Source of the DNA: Paenibacillus naphthalenovorans
Lineage (GTDB): Bacteria > Bacillota > Bacilli > Paenibacillales > NBRC-103111
Assembly (NCBI RefSeq): GCF_900099895.1
Contig: NZ_FNDY01000001.1
Span: 62,001-126,000 of the forward strand
DNA length: 64,000 bases
Reading direction: 5' to 3'
Shown in pieces: positions 33,019 through 41,647 of this stretch. The position numbers and the translations under genes were made by a program. Below the pieces are notes generated by a model. It ran no database searches. It worked only from the letters and a program-made list of their open reading frames with translations, and was not told the origin of the DNA. How positions within the stretch are numbered: position 1 is the first letter of the stretch; each line of letters opens with the position of its first letter.

Positions 33019-33468
33019 ATGGAATCTCGCATCGAAAAAATAAAGCAGCAGCTTCAGTCTCAAGGCTATAAGCTGACACCGCAGCGTGAAGCGACCGTCC
33101 GGGTGCTGCTTGAGAACGAGGAAGACCATCTGAGTGCGGAAGATGTCTTCATGCTCGTAAAGGATAAAGCGCCGGAGATTGGCCTTGCTACCGTATACCG
33201 GACACTGGAACTGCTAAGCGAGCTGCATGTGCTCGAGAAGATGAATTTTGGCGACGGCGTGGCACGGTACGATTTGCGAAACGACAGTACTCATCATCAT
33301 CATCACCATCTGATATGTGTGCAGTGCGGAGCCGTGGACGAAATTATGGAAGATTGGCTTGGCATGCTCGAGGAACGGCTGGAGCGGGAGTTCCGGTTTC
33401 AAGTACTCGATCACCGGCTGGATTTCCAGGGCATTTGTCACCGCTGCCGGGATAAGAACAAAACATGA
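33019..33468 (+). CDS. fur: Ferric uptake regulator Fur
   Basis: Iron-dependent repressor. The 149-residue protein has an N-terminal winged helix (YKLTPQREATVRVLLENEEDHLSAEDVF, EIGLATVYRTLELL) and a C-terminal dimer/metal domain with LICVQCGAVDE and GICHRCRDKN forming the two-pair cysteine zinc site. The regulatory metal motif contains six consecutive histidines (STHHHHHHLI), more than the four usual in the family. ATG 33019 follows GGGGGAAAA; 36 in-frame upstream codons lie in the repeat array. A strong promoter and long leader precede it and a terminator follows. Confidence 0.96.
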   Translation: MESRIEKIKQQLQSQGYKLTPQREATVRVLLENEEDHLSAEDVFMLVKDKAPEIGLATVYRTLELLSELHVLEKMNFGDGVARYDLRNDSTHHHHHHLICVQCGAVDEIMEDWLGMLEERLEREFRFQVLDHRLDFQGICHRCRDKNKT

Positions 33469-33473
33469 ACCCG

Positions 33474-33514
33474 AAACCTTCGGCTTGAGTATCGATTCAG
33501 GCTGAAGGTTTTTT
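33474..33514 (+). terminator. fur terminator
   Basis: Fifteen-base arms 33474-33488 and 33497-33511 (two G-U pairs), then T residues to 33514. Confidence 0.8.
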
Positions 33515-33589
33515 GCATACTTTACATATTCACACCATTATGACAAATCCTATATAGTACGTTTTGTCGATGAGGGAGGAGATTGACTC

Positions 33590-34714
33590 ATGATCATAGG
33601 AATACCGAAGGAAATCAAGAGTAATGAGAATCGGGTGGCCTTGACACCCGGAGGGGCAGCGATGCTGAAGGCGGCAGGTCATATCGTTCTCATTGAAACG
33701 GGAGCGGGTGCCGGCAGCGGCTTTTCTGACGAGGATTATGCCAAAGAAGGCGCCGTGCTGATCCCGGAGGCGGCCGAGGTATGGGCGAAGTCGGAAATGA
33801 TCATGAAGGTGAAGGAGCCGCTGCCTCAGGAATTCATCTATTTTCGTGAAGATTTGACACTCTTTGCCTACTTGCACTTGGCGAACGAACAGCTGCTGAC
33901 CGAGGCCCTGGTCCGCACCAAGATGACGGCCATCGCCTACGAAACGATTCAAATGCCCAACGGCAGCCTACCTCTTTTGACGCCTATGAGCGAAGTGGCC
34001 GGCCGGATGTCGGTTCAGGTGGGGGCTCAATTCCTGGAGCAATTTTACGGAGGACGGGGCATCCTTCTTGGCGGCGTACCGGGTGTGCCTCCTGCGGACG
34101 TGATTATTCTGGGCGGCGGGATCGTTGGCACCAACGCCGCCAAAATGGCGCTGGGTCTTGGAGCCAATGTCGTTGTGATTGAGAAAAACGCCGACCGGAT
34201 TCGCTATCTGGACGACGTGTTTCACGGACGGATTCGAACACTCATGTCCAATCCGTACAATATTGCCAATGCGGTGCAGAAGGCGGATCTTTTGATCGGC
34301 GCCGTTCTTATCCCCGGTGCGAAAGCGCCGAAGCTGGTCACAGAAGAAATGGTAAAACAGATGAAGCCGGGGGCTGTCATTGTCGATGTGGCCGTCGATC
34401 AGGGAGGCTCGATTGCCACCGTGGACCGGGTGACTACGCACAGCCAGCCGACATATGTGAAGCACGGCGTGATCCATTATGCCGTTGCGAATATGCCCGG
34501 GGCCGTGCCGCGGACGTCTACCCTTGCTTTAACCAATGTGACGATCGCTTACGCTTTGGAGCTTGCCGGTAAGGGAGTCACCCGGGCGTTATACGGTAAC
34601 GGGCCATTAAAGCACGGCGTGAACACGTATCGCGGTCATGTGACTCACAGCGCCGTAGCGGAGGCCGCAGGCTTGCCGTACACAGGTCTTGATACGCTTT
34701 TGCCTATTAGCTGA
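33590..34714 (+). CDS. ald: Alanine dehydrogenase
   Basis: NAD-dependent reversible deamination of L-alanine to pyruvate; known to support sporulation in Bacillus. The 374-residue protein begins [19 protein letters not shown], has the catalytic-domain [15 protein letters not shown] (His) and the NAD-binding [21 protein letters not shown], and ends near [14 protein letters not shown] follows GAGGGAGGAG. A TATAGT box sits at 33553 with no clear -35. In B. subtilis ald lies elsewhere, so its place between fur and yqzK is a local arrangement. Confidence 0.97.
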   Translation: MIIGIPKEIKSNENRVALTPGGAAMLKAAGHIVLIETGAGAGSGFSDEDYAKEGAVLIPEAAEVWAKSEMIMKVKEPLPQEFIYFREDLTLFAYLHLANEQLLTEALVRTKMTAIAYETIQMPNGSLPLLTPMSEVAGRMSVQVGAQFLEQFYGGRGILLGGVPGVPPADVIILGGGIVGTNAAKMALGLGANVVVIEKNADRIRYLDDVFHGRIRTLMSNPYNIANAVQKADLLIGAVLIPGAKAPKLVTEEMVKQMKPGAVIVDVAVDQGGSIATVDRVTTHSQPTYVKHGVIHYAVANMPGAVPRTSTLALTNVTIAYALELAGKGVTRALYGNGPLKHGVNTYRGHVTHSAVAEAAGLPYTGLDTLLPIS

Positions 34715-34787
34715 AGAAAGCGGCGACCCGCACATAATCGCGTCCGAAAGATCATAGTCTTTTAGAGGAAAGGGGAGAGTACAGGCT

Positions 34788-35030
34788 ATGATCTTTCATA
34801 TTCGTATCCGTAAGTGGATGGGCCGTATGCGATTCATGCTGTTGTTTCTGGCGTTCACCTTTGCGATGTATCATATACTGCTAATGGTCACCCGTTTTAT
34901 TGAGCCCATGCCCAAATACAAAGCGCCGGCTGGCGGAGCGGTGAAGGTGTTTCATAATGAGCATGCTGCAATATTCCCGTCTGTCAGTATGGGAGAGCGG
35001 CTGAAACTTTTTTATTGGATCGGTGAATAA
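34788..35030 (+). CDS. yqzK: DUF4227 protein YqzK
   Basis: Small membrane protein of unknown function found between fur and xerD in Bacillus, the same context as here. The 80-residue product has a basic N-terminus (IFHIRIRKWMGRMR), one transmembrane helix (FMLLFLAFTFAMYHILLMVT) and a short tail with FIEPMPKYKAPAGGAVKVF and ERLKLFYWIGE typical of the family. ATG follows AAAGGGGAG. About 90 bases separate it from xerD. Confidence 0.85.
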   Translation: MIFHIRIRKWMGRMRFMLLFLAFTFAMYHILLMVTRFIEPMPKYKAPAGGAVKVFHNEHAAIFPSVSMGERLKLFYWIGE

Positions 35031-35120
35031 AAATGCTGTGACGAGGCAGGAAATCCCCCCTTTTTGTTGAATTTTTATGTAATACTGCAGCTTGACAACA
35101 CAGAAGGGGATCAGGCTCTC

Positions 35121-36017
35121 ATGAAAAACGATTTGAAATCGTTTATCCGATTTTTATCTGAAGAACGAGGCTTAGCCCAAAATACGCTGGACTCTTATGA
35201 ACGCGACTTGCAGCAATACATCCATTTTTTGGAGCAATCAGGCGTTCATTCGCTGAAGGACAGCGGGAAGGTGAGCATTTCGTCTTACCTGCTTAAGTTA
35301 AAACAGATGGGGCGGGCTACGGCAACGCTTTCCCGTAATATGGTATCCATCCGTTCGTTTTATCAGTACATGGTGAAAGAACGGATGCTGGAAAATGATC
35401 CTTCCATGCATATGGAGACTCCGAAGCTGGAGAAGCGGGTACCCAAAGTGCTTTCCGTTTCCGAGATGGAGAGGCTGCTCGAATCGCCGCCGACGTCAAC
35501 GCCCAACGGGATGCGAGATAAAGCGATGCTGGAGGTGCTTTACGCCACCGGGATCCGGGTATCGGAACTGGTCTCGCTTGATGTGGACAGCGTGGACCTG
35601 ACGGTCGGGTTTATTCGCTGCGTAGGTAAAGCCAAGGAAAGAATCGTTCCGCTGGGAAGCATCGCTTCCCAATATGTAGCGGAATATATCGAAAAGATGC
35701 GTCCGAAATTGCTGAAAAAATCCAAGGACGAGGAAGCGCTGTTTATCAATCATTTGGGAACGCGCATGACAAGACAGGGGTTTTGGAAAATCATTAAACG
35801 ATATGCTGTGGAATCGGATATCCAGATGGAAATCACGCCGCATACCCTTCGTCATTCGTTCGCCGCTCATCTGCTGGAGAACGGGGCTGACTTGCGTTCT
35901 GTTCAAGAAATGCTCGGCCATGCCGATATTTCCACCACGCAAATTTATACCCAGGTGGGACGGGGCAAAATGAAAGACGTTTACAACCGCACCCACCCTA
36001 GAGCCGGAATTAAATAA
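35121..36017 (+). CDS. xerD: Site-specific tyrosine recombinase XerD
   Basis: Resolves chromosome dimers at dif together with XerC. The 298-residue protein has an N-terminal SAM-like domain (FIRFLSEERGLAQNTLDSYERDL) and a catalytic domain with YATGIRVSELVSL (first Arg), the HTLRHSFAAHLLENGAD box (His/Arg), LGHADISTTQIYTQV (second His and the nucleophilic Tyr). ATG 35121 gives the family N-terminus; the open frame starts 19 codons earlier. It is followed by deoB, as in B. subtilis (ripX-drm). Confidence 0.96.
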   Translation: MKNDLKSFIRFLSEERGLAQNTLDSYERDLQQYIHFLEQSGVHSLKDSGKVSISSYLLKLKQMGRATATLSRNMVSIRSFYQYMVKERMLENDPSMHMETPKLEKRVPKVLSVSEMERLLESPPTSTPNGMRDKAMLEVLYATGIRVSELVSLDVDSVDLTVGFIRCVGKAKERIVPLGSIASQYVAEYIEKMRPKLLKKSKDEEALFINHLGTRMTRQGFWKIIKRYAVESDIQMEITPHTLRHSFAAHLLENGADLRSVQEMLGHADISTTQIYTQVGRGKMKDVYNRTHPRAGIK

Positions 36018-36028
36018 CGGCTGATTCG

Positions 36029-36062
36029 CCCGCCTTTCGTGTGAACGGAAGACGGGTTGTTT
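36029..36062 (+). terminator. Terminator after xerD
   Basis: CCCGCCTTTCG pairs with CGGAAGACGGG (two G-U) around a 6-base loop, then TTGTTT. Confidence 0.5.
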
Positions 36063-36071
36063 CCATTCGGC

Positions 36072-36087
36072 GGCTTTTGCAAAAGCC
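36072..36087. repeat. Perfect 16-bp palindrome upstream of deoB
   Basis: GGCTTTTGCAAAAGCC. Similar core to the hairpins at 5644-5662 and in the fur leader. Could be an operator for deoB or a member of a dispersed palindrome family. Confidence 0.5.
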
Positions 36088-36147
36088 ACTATGGTTTGCG
36101 ATAATAAGCTCATGAGTTAGTCATCTAAAAAGAGAGGTGGGGCAGGT

Positions 36148-37323
36148 TTGAAATATAAACGCATGGCAGTGATTGTATTGGACAGCGTAGGCATCGGCGA
36201 GCTTCCTGATGCAGCGCGTTTTGGAGATACCGGAGCTCATACCCTGGGGCATATTGCGGAGCGGGTGTCCTCGCTGAGATTGCCCCACATGCAGCGGCTC
36301 GGGCTGGGGAATATTGCTCCCTTGCAAGGAATTCCACCGGCAGAGAAGCCGCAGGGATACTACGGAAAAATGGCTGAGGTATCGGTCGGCAAAGATACAA
36401 TGACCGGGCATTGGGAAATCATGGGGCTGAAGGTAGAGACCCCCTTCAACGTATTTCCTGACGGATTTCCGGCAGAGCTGATCGAGCGTTTTGAGAAAGA
36501 AACCGGCCGCAAGGTCATCGGCAACAAAGCGGCTTCCGGCACGGAGATTCTGAATGAACTCGGTGCCGAACAGATGGAGACGGGGGCATGGATCCTCTAT
36601 ACTTCCGCCGATAGCGTACTGCAGCTGGCGGCCCATGAAGAAATTATACCGCTGGAAGAACTGTACCGCGGCTGTGAAATTGCCCGGCGCTTGACGCTGG
36701 ATGAACCCTATGCCGTCGGCCGCGTTATCGCTCGTCCGTACATAGGAAAGCCCGGAGCTTTCACGCGGACGCCGAACAGGCATGATTATGCCGTTAAGCC
36801 TCCTGCGCCTAACGTTATGAATCTGCTCAAGGATGCGGGATACGACGTGATCTCCGTAGGTAAAATTAACGATATTTTTTCCGGGGAAGGGGTCACGGAA
36901 TCGAATCCCACCAAGAGCAATCTGGACGGTATCCACAAGACGATAGACAAGCTTTCGCAGGCTTTCGAAGGGCTGCTGTTTACGAACCTGGTCGATTTCG
37001 ATTCCTTGTACGGGCATCGGAGAGATCCCGAAGGATATGCGAAGGCCTTGAACGAATTCGACGATTGGCTGCCGAAGCTGATGGAGCGGATTGGCGAAGA
37101 GGATTTGCTGATTTTGACCGCGGACCACGGGAACGATCCGGTTCATCACGGAACCGATCATACCCGGGAATATGTTCCGCTGCTGGTATACAACCCGGCT
37201 TTTCAATCAGCGGGATCGCTGGGCGTTCGTCATACGTTCGCCGATATTGCAGCTACGATTGCCGATAATTTTAACCTGACCGCCGTGAAGAATGGAACAA
37301 GCTTTTTAAACGATTTACAATAA
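36148..37323 (+). CDS. deoB: Phosphopentomutase DeoB
   Basis: Interconverts (deoxy)ribose 1-phosphate and 5-phosphate, linking nucleoside phosphorolysis to central carbon metabolism. The 391-residue protein of the alkaline-phosphatase fold begins [30 protein letters not shown] (metal Asp and loop), has [13 protein letters not shown] (the phosphorylated Thr) and C-terminal metal residues in [12 protein letters not shown] and [19 protein letters not shown]. Start TTG 36148 after AGAGGTGGGG. It leads the deoB-pnp-pnp salvage group. Confidence 0.96.
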   Translation: MKYKRMAVIVLDSVGIGELPDAARFGDTGAHTLGHIAERVSSLRLPHMQRLGLGNIAPLQGIPPAEKPQGYYGKMAEVSVGKDTMTGHWEIMGLKVETPFNVFPDGFPAELIERFEKETGRKVIGNKAASGTEILNELGAEQMETGAWILYTSADSVLQLAAHEEIIPLEELYRGCEIARRLTLDEPYAVGRVIARPYIGKPGAFTRTPNRHDYAVKPPAPNVMNLLKDAGYDVISVGKINDIFSGEGVTESNPTKSNLDGIHKTIDKLSQAFEGLLFTNLVDFDSLYGHRRDPEGYAKALNEFDDWLPKLMERIGEEDLLILTADHGNDPVHHGTDHTREYVPLLVYNPAFQSAGSLGVRHTFADIAATIADNFNLTAVKNGTSFLNDLQ

Positions 37324-37353
37324 ACGACGAAGATGAAGGGAGCGTGTTTGTTC

Positions 37354-38181
37354 ATGGAACAAAACGCGTTGCTGCAAAATATTAAAGAGGCCGCTGAATA
37401 TATCCGCAGCAAATATCCGATTGAACCTGAAATCGGTCTGGTGCTCGGCTCCGGACTGGGCGTGATCGCGGATATGGTGCAAGATGGCGTGGTGATTCCT
37501 TATGAGGATATTCCTCATTTTCCGGTGTCTACCGTGGAAGGACATGCAGGCGAGCTGCTGCTGGGCACGGTTAGCGGGCGCCATGTCTTGTTGATGAAAG
37601 GGCGCTTTCACATGTATGAAGGTTACAGTGTCGAGACGGTTTCCTTCCCCATCCGGGTCATGAAGGCGCTAGGCGTTAAAATACTGCTTGTCACCAATGC
37701 GGCCGGGGGCATTAATACTTCTTATAATGTGGGCGATTTGATGCTGATTAAGGACCATATCAACTTTACGTTCCGCAACCCGCTGATCGGCCCCAATCAC
37801 AGCGAGCTTGGTGTCCGTTTTCCGGATATGTCCGAGGCATACAGCCGCCGGTTGCGCGATATAGCCAAGACGGTAGCCTCCGAGCAAGGGCAGAAGCTTC
37901 AAGAAGGCGTCTATATCGGTCTGTTGGGGCCATCGTATGAAACACCGGCTGAAATCCGGATGATGCGTACGCTCGGCGCAGACGCCGTGGGCATGTCGAC
38001 GGTAGCTGAAGTGCTGGTCGCCCGCCATGCAGGCATTGAGGTACTGGGTTTCTCCTGCATTAGCAATATGGCTGCAGGCATCCTGGATCAGCCGCTGTCC
38101 CACCAGGAAGTGATGGAGACGACGGAGCGGGTGAAGCAAACGTTCTTGAAGCTTATTGTAGGTATTATTCCGCGCATTTAG
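37354..38181 (+). CDS. Purine nucleoside phosphorylase, copy 1
   Basis: Phosphorolysis of inosine/guanosine to base and ribose 1-phosphate; trimeric high-specificity class. The 275-residue protein has GLVLGSGLGVIAD (phosphate loop), YEDIPHFPVSTVEGHAG, the MKGRFHMYEGYS catalytic segment, LVTNAAGGINTSYNVGDLM and AEVLVARHAGIEVLGFSCISNMAAGI. ATG 37354 follows AAGGGAG; an in-frame ATG at 37333 lies before that site. It lies 42 bases before a second homologous gene. Confidence 0.94.
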   Translation: MEQNALLQNIKEAAEYIRSKYPIEPEIGLVLGSGLGVIADMVQDGVVIPYEDIPHFPVSTVEGHAGELLLGTVSGRHVLLMKGRFHMYEGYSVETVSFPIRVMKALGVKILLVTNAAGGINTSYNVGDLMLIKDHINFTFRNPLIGPNHSELGVRFPDMSEAYSRRLRDIAKTVASEQGQKLQEGVYIGLLGPSYETPAEIRMMRTLGADAVGMSTVAEVLVARHAGIEVLGFSCISNMAAGILDQPLSHQEVMETTERVKQTFLKLIVGIIPRI

Positions 38182-38223
38182 CGTTCCGGTCTGCGTCTGA
38201 CATTGAAAGGAGAGGTGAAAGCA

Positions 38224-39075
38224 ATGGAACCTTATTATGCAGAACACATCCAGGAGTCTGCTCAATGGATCAGCGATCGGATTGACCGCCGTTCGCTCGA
38301 TATCGGTCTTGTTCTCGGCTCCGGTCTTGGCGACATGGCCGCCCAGGTAGAGGATGCTGTCACGATTCCTTATGAACGCATACCGCATTTTCCGGTTTCT
38401 ACGGTAGAAGGACATGCAGGCCAGTTCGTCATCGGCAGGCTCGAGGGCAAATCCGTCATCGTCATGCAAGGGCGCTTTCACTATTATGAAGGTTATTCAA
38501 TGAAAAAGGTTGTATTTCCGATCTATGTCATGAAGCAGCTGGGGGTCCGATCTTTGGTTATCACCAATGCGGCCGGGGGAATGAATCGAACATTCCAAGC
38601 TGGTGATTTAATGCTGATCACCGATCATCTGAATATGACCGGTGACAATCCGCTTATCGGCATCAATCATCCTGAACTGGGGCCTCGGTTTCCGGATATG
38701 TCTGAAGCTTACAACAGGGAATACCGTGCATTGGCTAAACAAATTTCAGAACAAATAGGGCATGAGCGCAATGAACCTGTACGGTTGCAGGAAGGCGTCT
38801 ATGCCGGAATCAGCGGCCCGAATTATTTGCATCCCGCCGAGCTGACAATGCTGGCCCGGCTCGGAGGAGACGCCATTGGCATGTCTACCGTCGGCGAGGT
38901 CATCGCGGCCAGTCATGCCGGCCTGAAGGTGCTCGGCATCTCCTGCATCACCGACATGGCGATTGGAGAGGAGCTCGAGCCGCTTACGCACGAGCAGGTG
39001 GTCGCCGTAGCGAACCGGACGAAGCCGGTATTCATCGAACTGGTCTGCCGGTTTGTGCGGGAGGTCAGTGTGTAA
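38224..39075 (+). CDS. Purine nucleoside phosphorylase, copy 2
   Basis: Paralogue of the preceding gene with the same motifs (GLVLGSGLGDMA, YERIPHFPVSTVEGHAG, MQGRFHYYEGYSMKK, VITNAAGGMNRTF) but diverged elsewhere. In the specificity region, PSYETPAEIRMMR of copy 1 becomes PNYLHPAELTMLA here, which suggests different substrate preference. 283 residues. ATG 38224 follows AAAGGAGAGGTG. Two terminator hairpins close the deoB group downstream. B. subtilis has a single gene (pupG) here. Confidence 0.93.
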   Translation: MEPYYAEHIQESAQWISDRIDRRSLDIGLVLGSGLGDMAAQVEDAVTIPYERIPHFPVSTVEGHAGQFVIGRLEGKSVIVMQGRFHYYEGYSMKKVVFPIYVMKQLGVRSLVITNAAGGMNRTFQAGDLMLITDHLNMTGDNPLIGINHPELGPRFPDMSEAYNREYRALAKQISEQIGHERNEPVRLQEGVYAGISGPNYLHPAELTMLARLGGDAIGMSTVGEVIAASHAGLKVLGISCITDMAIGEELEPLTHEQVVAVANRTKPVFIELVCRFVREVSV

Positions 39076-39126
39076 TTGGGGAGCCGCTGCGGAGGCATGC
39101 ATTCCCATCGAAGACTGCTGTAAAGC

Positions 39127-39155
39127 AATAACCTGGCCACCGGCCAGGTTATTTT
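39127..39155 (+). terminator. Terminator of the deoB-pnp-pnp group
   Basis: AATAACCTGGCC and GGCCAGGTTATT form a perfect 12-bp stem with a 3-base loop, ending in T residues. Confidence 0.85.
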
Positions 39156-39169
39156 GCCTAAAATCAAGT

Positions 39170-39210
39170 AAAGGCGCTCTCCGAGAGCTGCCAATGGGGA
39201 CGCCTTTTTT
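39170..39210. terminator. Second hairpin, shared with the convergent small ORF
   Basis: AAAGGCG (39170-39176) and CGCCTTT (39201-39207) enclose an inner palindrome GCTCTCCGAGAGC; T residues follow on the plus strand and the arm starts with AAA on the other. It lies 5 bases past the stop of the reverse-strand small ORF. Confidence 0.55.
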
Positions 39211-39214
39211 AAGG

Positions 39215-39295
39215 TTACTTCGATTTTTTTGCGCCCTTATCGCTTGTTCTTGTCGTTGTATTTTGATTGGCATGTCCTTGTTGTTTAGCGCACAT
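39215..39295 (-). CDS. Very small hydrophilic ORF with forespore-type promoter, unknown
   Basis: A 26-codon reverse-strand ORF with no membrane segment: MCAKQQGHAN at the start, a Thr/Asn/Gln-rich middle and a basic Lys-rich end (DKGAKKSK). An excellent AGGGGAGGTG ribosome site lies 8 bases upstream. A consensus-like sigma-F/sigma-G promoter lies 41-69 bases upstream of the start, and a terminator-like hairpin follows. The small size, basic polar composition and promoter suggest a minor small acid-soluble spore protein or similar forespore peptide. I do not recognise a named family. Confidence 0.5.
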   Translation of the reverse strand: MCAKQQGHANQNTTTRTSDKGAKKSK

Positions 39296-39335
39296 CCGGG
39301 ACACCTCCCCTGCAAGAAGCATTCTTCAGCTTTCA

Positions 39336-39364
39336 TATTATGGCTTTCCTGATCACGTTTATGC
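39336..39364 (-). promoter_or_regulatory. Forespore (sigma-F/sigma-G) promoter for the small ORF
   Basis: Reverse strand: GCATA (39364-39360), 17 bases, CATAATA (39342-39336). Matches the -35 GHATR and -10 CATNNTA elements of sigma-G (also acceptable to sigma-F) at the right spacing. Confidence 0.5.
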
Positions 39365-39369
39365 GATTC

Positions 39370-39684
39370 GCAAGTACGCCTCCAGTGATAAAGGAACAGG
39401 AGGCCAGGCGTCTTGAACGGGGCAGCGGATTCCAGATCCGTGAAGCGCTTCTTAATATTCGAACCGAGCACTCTGTCCATGCGGCGGAGTTTTAGTATCG
39501 ATGTTTTGTTGCGTAATAGTTTTATGCTAAAATAGCTTGGGGCATAATAGCTGAAGATGCTGATTAGCTAAATTTGTCACAAATTTTTCACCTGTTCGAC
39601 CTCAAAGGGCATGTGTAAATTGATGCGTATTTTGTACAATAAGACTATACGTCTTAACGGCTAACAGTAAGGGGGGAATTACCT
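39370..39684. other. Gap before the CuA-domain gene
   Basis: About 315 bases without a supported gene. It holds a possible sigma-A promoter (TTGTTG 39506-39511, 16 bases, TAAAAT 39528-39533) and a TACAAT box at 39635-39640 closer to the gene. Frames open here on the reverse strand lack ribosome sites and family sequence. Confidence 0.4.
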
Positions 39685-40062
39685 ATGCAAAAATGGGCTA
39701 TGTTTTCACTATTCATCATCGCTTGTCTCCTCGGTACGGGAGTGCTGTTCCAGAATATCTCGGCGCGTCAAGCGGAGATGGCGCAGGAAGAAGCTGCGGG
39801 TCCGACATTGAAGTTCGTTGCTACGAACTATAAGTTCGATCAAGCGGAGTACACCGTGAAAGCCGGCGAAAAAGTGACCGTTTCTTTGCAAAACAAGGAA
39901 GGTCTGCATGCGATTGAAATCGTAGGCACGAACGTAAAGCTTGACAACAATACCAAGTCCATGGAAGTGACTTTCGACAAACCGGGCGAGTATGAAGTGC
40001 ATTGCTCGCTGCCATGCGGTCCAGGCCATGCGGATATGAAAACGAAGCTGATCGTTCAATAA
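39685..40062 (+). CDS. Membrane-anchored CuA-type cupredoxin (COX2-like)
   Basis: Probably an exported electron-transfer or copper protein. The 125-residue product has an N-terminal hydrophobic anchor (residues 4-22, WAMFSLFIIACLLGTGVLF) and one cupredoxin domain. The C-terminal motif HCSLPCGPGHADM has the Cys-x3-Cys-x3-His-x2-Met spacing of the binuclear CuA site of cytochrome oxidase subunit II, and a further His lies in GLHAIEI. It lacks the second TM helix of true subunit II, and no oxidase genes are near. ATG follows AAGGGGGG. Confidence 0.85.
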   Translation: MQKWAMFSLFIIACLLGTGVLFQNISARQAEMAQEEAAGPTLKFVATNYKFDQAEYTVKAGEKVTVSLQNKEGLHAIEIVGTNVKLDNNTKSMEVTFDKPGEYEVHCSLPCGPGHADMKTKLIVQ

Positions 40063-40079
40063 TTCAATAACGACTGCAC

Positions 40080-40120
40080 AAGGAAGCTTGAGGGTTTTGG
40101 CCTCGGCTTCCTTTTCTTTT
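40080..40120 (+). terminator. Terminator of the CuA-domain gene
   Basis: AAGGAAGC (40080-40087) pairs with GCTTCCTT (40106-40113), extended by GAGG/CCTC inside; T-rich tail. Confidence 0.75.
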
Positions 40121-40175
40121 GGTCCTGCGGCGCATATAATACTTGTAATATGGTAAAATGCGAGGTGCGGATTAC

Positions 40176-41507
40176 GTGAGGACGGTCGATATCATACATA
40201 AGAAAAGGGATGGCGGCGAGCTGACAAAGGAAGAACTGGATTTCTTGATTGAAGGCTACACTCGCGGAGACATTCCGGATTACCAATTGTCTGCGTGGGC
40301 CATGGCGGTGTTTTTCAATGGAATGACGGCACGGGAAACGGCTGAGCTTACGATGGCGATGGTCCGTTCGGGCGAGCAAGTGGATTTGAGCTCCATTCCC
40401 GGCGTCAAAGTCGACAAGCACAGTACCGGCGGCGTCGGCGATACGACGACCTTAATTCTGGCTCCATTGGTGGCGGCTGCAGGAATCCCGGTAGCCAAAA
40501 TGTCGGGAAGAGGGCTCGGACACACGGGAGGAACCATTGATAAGCTGGAGGCGATTCCAGGCTTTGAGGTGGAACGCACCAAAGAGCAGTTTCTGAATCA
40601 AGTGAAGGAAATCGGTCTGGCCGTCGTGGGCCAATCCGGCAATTTGACTCCGGCGGACAAAAAGCTGTATGCGCTGCGCGATGTAACGGCAACCGTCGAA
40701 TCCATACCTCTGATTGCAAGCTCCATTATGAGCAAGAAAATTGCATCCGGCGCGGATGCCATCGTGCTGGACGTCAAAACCGGCCGGGGAGCGTTCATGA
40801 AATCTCTGGAGGATTCCGTCCGGTTGGCGAAGGCGATGGTGGAGATTGGCACGGAGATTGGCCGTGAGACGGTTGCGGTGATTACGAATATGGATGAACC
40901 GCTCGGACCGTCCATCGGCAACGCTCTGGAGGTGCGCGAAGCCATAGAGACGCTGAAGGGGCAAGGACCGGCTGAACTGACGGAGCTTTGCCGGGAGCTT
41001 GCTAAGCATATGGTCCTTCTGGGCGGCAAAGCGCAGGATGAAACGGAAGCGAAGCAACTGGTCGCCCAGCTGCTAAAGAGCGGAGAGGCGCTGGAAAAGC
41101 TGAAGCAGTTGATCAAGGCCCAAGGGGGAGATGCGCGTGTAGCCGATGAACCCGATCGGCTGCCCGAGGCCGCATACCGGGTGCCTGTGCCCTCCCCTGC
41201 CGACGGCTGTATTGCCGCGATCGATGCGGAGGCGTTAGGAGTTACTGCCATGCTGCTCGGCGCAGGCCGCGCCACGAAGGAGGACCCTATCGATTTGGCC
41301 GTCGGTATCAAGCTGTTCAAACGCGTCGGGGATGCCGTAAAGGCAGGGGAGCCTCTGGCCGAGCTGTACATGAACCGGAATGAACCGGCTGATACGGCCC
41401 GGATGTGCGAGCGGACTGCTGCCGCGTTTACGATTACGGAGGCTCCGGCGCCAAGATCGAAGCTGATTTATGCCGTTGTGACCCGAAACGGAGTGCGGTA
41501 TCTATAA
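40176..41507 (+). CDS. pdp: Pyrimidine-nucleoside phosphorylase
   Basis: Phosphorolysis of uridine, thymidine and deoxyuridine; its sugar phosphate feeds DeoB. The 443-residue protein begins [21 protein letters not shown] and shows the signature [20 protein letters not shown], then [20 protein letters not shown], the TSSI-like [12 protein letters not shown] and a C-terminal barrel-sandwich domain. GTG 40176 is preferred to ATG 40158 because GAGGTG lies between them and the family N-terminus starts there. A terminator follows immediately. Confidence 0.95.
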   Translation: MRTVDIIHKKRDGGELTKEELDFLIEGYTRGDIPDYQLSAWAMAVFFNGMTARETAELTMAMVRSGEQVDLSSIPGVKVDKHSTGGVGDTTTLILAPLVAAAGIPVAKMSGRGLGHTGGTIDKLEAIPGFEVERTKEQFLNQVKEIGLAVVGQSGNLTPADKKLYALRDVTATVESIPLIASSIMSKKIASGADAIVLDVKTGRGAFMKSLEDSVRLAKAMVEIGTEIGRETVAVITNMDEPLGPSIGNALEVREAIETLKGQGPAELTELCRELAKHMVLLGGKAQDETEAKQLVAQLLKSGEALEKLKQLIKAQGGDARVADEPDRLPEAAYRVPVPSPADGCIAAIDAEALGVTAMLLGAGRATKEDPIDLAVGIKLFKRVGDAVKAGEPLAELYMNRNEPADTARMCERTAAAFTITEAPAPRSKLIYAVVTRNGVRYL

Positions 41508-41516
41508 AAAACAATG

Positions 41517-41545
41517 ACTCGAGCGAAACGAAGCTCGAGTTTTTT
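41517..41545 (+). terminator. pdp terminator
   Basis: ACTCGAGC and GCTCGAGT form a perfect 8-bp stem, then TTTTTT. Confidence 0.85.
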
Positions 41546-41647
41546 CATGCCAAAATTGCTCATGATGGAATCGCCTTTTTTATGCATTTCTTTGTGCTGG
41601 ATAAAGCATACTACATAGCGAATCAAATACAAGGAGGGGTTATGTGA

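Noticed and set aside
38746-39480. Reverse-strand frame of 244 codons overlapping the second PNP gene
   Set aside because: Antisense to a clear gene; the small ORF at 39215-39295 is in another frame and has its own signals.
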